Shown here one piece after another: positions 62,290 to 64,000 of a stretch of 64,000 nt of DNA. Numbering within the stretch: the first letter of the stretch is position 1; each line of letters begins with the position of its first letter. Both the position numbers and the translations under genes were made by a program. Below the pieces are notes generated by a model. The model ran no database searches and had not been told where the DNA came from. It saw only the letters and a list, made by a program, of their open reading frames with translations. The stretch is from assembly GCA_947625775.1 (NCBI GenBank), contig CANQPM010000006.1:141234-205233 (forward strand). The letters run 5' to 3'. The stretch comes from an uncultured Lachnospiraceae bacterium (lineage in GTDB: Bacteria; Bacillota; Clostridia; Lachnospirales; Lachnospiraceae).

Positions 62290-62363
62290 AGGGCAGCCTT
62301 TACCCGCCCACAAAGTCTATGTGTGCGCCCCACTACCCTGTCGGCAGAATGTAGGTGTTGCGT
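62235..62363 (+). other. Candidate oriT region upstream of the relaxase
   Basis: Two hairpins lie here: GCGAAGC-CTT-GCTTCGC (62239-62255) and AAAGGC facing GCCTTT (62280-62301), followed by a C-rich ACCCGCCCAC and CGCCCCACTACCC. Relaxases of the MobA/MobL group often nick next to such hairpins just before their own gene. The nick site is not identified. Confidence 0.5.
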
Positions 62364-63938
62364 ATGGCTAATGTCACGAAACAGGCAAGCACACGTTTTT
62401 CCATCGTCAAGCGGAGCAAGGGGCAGTCAGCAGTTGAGAAAGCGTCCTATATCAGCAGGAGCGTCCTTGTCAGCGAGTTTGACGGGCAGACCTACCGCCC
62501 GAAATACCATGAGGATTTAGTCCACAGTGAAATCACTCTCCCGCCCAATGCGCCCAAAGAATATGCAGACCGAGCCACCTTATGGAACGCTGTTGAACTG
62601 TCAGAGAAAAGACAGGACGCACAGCTTGCGAGAATGTTGAAAGCGTCACTCCCCAACGAATGGAGTTATGAGCTTGCGGAGGAAGTCGTGAGGGATTATG
62701 TGCAGAGGAATTTTGTCAGCAAAGGAATGTGCGCTGATTGGGCAATCCATGACAGCGAAAACGACAAAGGACAGCGCAACCTGCATATCCATGTTTTACT
62801 CACAATGCGCCCTTTTACGGAAAAAGGCGAGTGGGGAGCAAAGCAGAAAAAAATCTATGACCTTGATGAAAATGGTGAGAGGATACCAGTTATTGACAAA
62901 AAGACAGGTCAGCAGAAAGTGGACAAGCGGAACAGAAAACAGTGGAAATGTCATACCGCAGACAGCACCGACTGGAACAGCCAAGAGAACGCTAAAATGT
63001 GGCGTAAGGATTTAGCCAACACAATCAACGTCACCAATGAACAGTTGGGGATTGCGCTGCATTGGGAACACCGCTCCTTTAAGGAACAGGGGATTGACAG
63101 AGAGCCGACTATCCATATCGGGGCGGTTGCCAACGCTTTAGAACGCAAAGGCATACAGACCGAGAGGGGGAACATCAATAGGGAAATCATTAAGCGCAAC
63201 ATGATGTTGGAGCAGGCAAAGGAAATGCTTGAACTTGCCAAGCAGGAAGTGCGGAGCGCGCAGTATGCCAAGGTTAGAAATGTGGCAGTCAGCGTGAAGA
63301 ATGAAGTCCTTGAAATGATTGCAAAAGTGGCGAAACGGAAAGGTAGGCTTGATTTGCCGATTGTCAGCGGAAAGCACCTAAGAAAAATCTCCGACAGAAC
63401 CGCCTTGCAGTCAGCAGACAATGCAGAGAAGTTTATCACAACAAGAAAGATAGACAGCTTTGAAAGACTTGCCCAATTTACAGCAGATACGGAACAGAAA
63501 TACGGACAGCTTGACAGCGTACATCTATCAAAGGGGCAGAAACTAAGCCGACTAAAGGAACTGTCAAAAATGTATGCCCTCTATGAGCCATACCGCACCA
63601 CCTACAAAGAGAGCCAGTCACTAAAAGGAATTGCAAAAATGAAGTTTGACAAGGAGCATAAAGAGAGTCTTGCCAAATATCCCGAAATGCGTGAGCGTTT
63701 GCAGAACCTTTTAGAACAGGGCGAAAAGATAACACCGAAACAGTGGAAAGCAGAAATACAGTCATTACAAGCCGAGTATGACAGTATTGGTAAAGAGAAG
63801 TCAAAGACCGCCACAGAATTAGCGTATGCCGAGGTAATCAACTATAACAAGAAGAACCTTGAGCGGGAGCTTCAGAATGAGAGCCGACAACATAACAGAC
63901 AACAGAGCAAGGCAAAGAGGAGGGAGAAAGAAATTTAA
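62364..63938 (+). CDS. MobA/MobL-family relaxase
   Basis: 524 residues from ATG 62364 (in-frame ATG 62355 is less favoured). The relaxase domain has the N-terminal FSIVKRSKGQSAVEKASYIS, SLPNEWSYELAEEVVRDYV and the metal-binding histidine motif NLHIHVLLTMRPF (about residue 140). The central part has EHRSFKEQGIDREPTIHIG, typical of MobA/MobL proteins, and the C-terminal half is a long charged coiled coil (about 280-520). The protein nicks oriT and leads the transfer of a mobilisable element. It is complete, although the recombinase of the element is truncated. Confidence 0.92.
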   Translation: MANVTKQASTRFSIVKRSKGQSAVEKASYISRSVLVSEFDGQTYRPKYHEDLVHSEITLPPNAPKEYADRATLWNAVELSEKRQDAQLARMLKASLPNEWSYELAEEVVRDYVQRNFVSKGMCADWAIHDSENDKGQRNLHIHVLLTMRPFTEKGEWGAKQKKIYDLDENGERIPVIDKKTGQQKVDKRNRKQWKCHTADSTDWNSQENAKMWRKDLANTINVTNEQLGIALHWEHRSFKEQGIDREPTIHIGAVANALERKGIQTERGNINREIIKRNMMLEQAKEMLELAKQEVRSAQYAKVRNVAVSVKNEVLEMIAKVAKRKGRLDLPIVSGKHLRKISDRTALQSADNAEKFITTRKIDSFERLAQFTADTEQKYGQLDSVHLSKGQKLSRLKELSKMYALYEPYRTTYKESQSLKGIAKMKFDKEHKESLAKYPEMRERLQNLLEQGEKITPKQWKAEIQSLQAEYDSIGKEKSKTATELAYAEVINYNKKNLERELQNESRQHNRQQSKAKRREKEI

Positions 63939-63949
63939 TGTGAATTTTA

Positions 63950-63978
63950 TTGTAAACACGAACATTTTTCTGTATAAT
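63950..63978 (+). promoter_or_regulatory. Promoter of the gene beyond the window end
   Basis: TTGTAA and a perfect TATAAT with a 17-bp spacer, shortly after the relaxase stop. Its gene lies outside the window. Confidence 0.65.
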
Positions 63979-64000
63979 TAAGGTGTGGCAAGAGTAAGCT

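Noticed and set aside
1..64000. tRNA or rRNA genes
   Set aside because: No cloverleaf-like or rRNA-like sequence was noticed on either strand; a dedicated scan was not possible here.

Overview
The window looks like a chromosomal segment of a Gram-positive Clostridia, most probably Lachnospiraceae. The reasons are moderate GC, strong GGAGG ribosome binding sites, sigma-A promoters, and a family set common there: DUF6020, DUF6077 and GtrII-like membrane proteins, LCP and GH25 wall proteins, AAA-ATPase/PD-(D/E)XK proteins. This assignment is inferred from gene content only. Almost every gene is on the + strand; the one clear exception is a GGDEF protein at 47054-48643.

Region 1 (1-46928) is a large surface-polysaccharide locus. 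It opens with membrane glycosyltransferase-type proteins (1-3841), a GtrB-like GT2, an SDR enzyme, a WbaP-type initiating phosphoglycosyltransferase, a WecB/TagA/CpsF transferase, a ChbG/YdjC deacetylase, an SGNH lipoprotein, a split DUF6077 protein and a pair of SMR/EamA-like four-helix proteins. Next come two paralogous membrane-anchored GH25 muramidases that flank rfbB and rfbA, then rfbC. These are followed by an ABC exporter (permease, and an ATPase with a C-terminal extension), a methyltransferase-kinase fusion reminiscent of the O-antigen chain terminator WbdD, six GT2 enzymes, two unfamiliar transferase-like proteins, an AAA-ATPase/PD-(D/E)XK passenger, a phosphohexomutase, GtrA, a second initiating transferase, an LCP ligase with a tandem-repeat N-terminus, and glmS. 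Together they could make dTDP-rhamnose precursors, start a glycan on undecaprenyl phosphate, extend it in the cytoplasm, cap and export it by the ABC route, decorate it outside, and ligate it to peptidoglycan. No rfbD, Wzx or Wzy was recognised.

Region 2 (47054-53569) is housekeeping and stress: a 7TM diguanylate cyclase converging on glmS, an HtrA-like protease, ClpX, a YczE/YitT membrane protein and a methyltransferase.

Region 3 (53584-63978) is mixed accessory DNA: an orphan YezG-type immunity protein, a DUF1538 membrane protein with a tandem PII-like protein separated by a striking 166-bp nested palindrome, an AT-rich islet with a transglutaminase-like protein and small ORFs, a RelB/DinJ-PIN toxin-antitoxin pair, a SulP transporter, an XRE regulator, and the edge of a mobilisable element (truncated serine recombinase, candidate oriT, MobA/MobL relaxase).

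The most interesting observations are the WbdD-like fusion beside the Wzt-like ATPase, two tandem glycosyltransferases that keep only half of an ancestral first GT domain, the DUF1538/tandem-PII pair with its palindrome, and several recurring non-coding elements placed before precursor genes.
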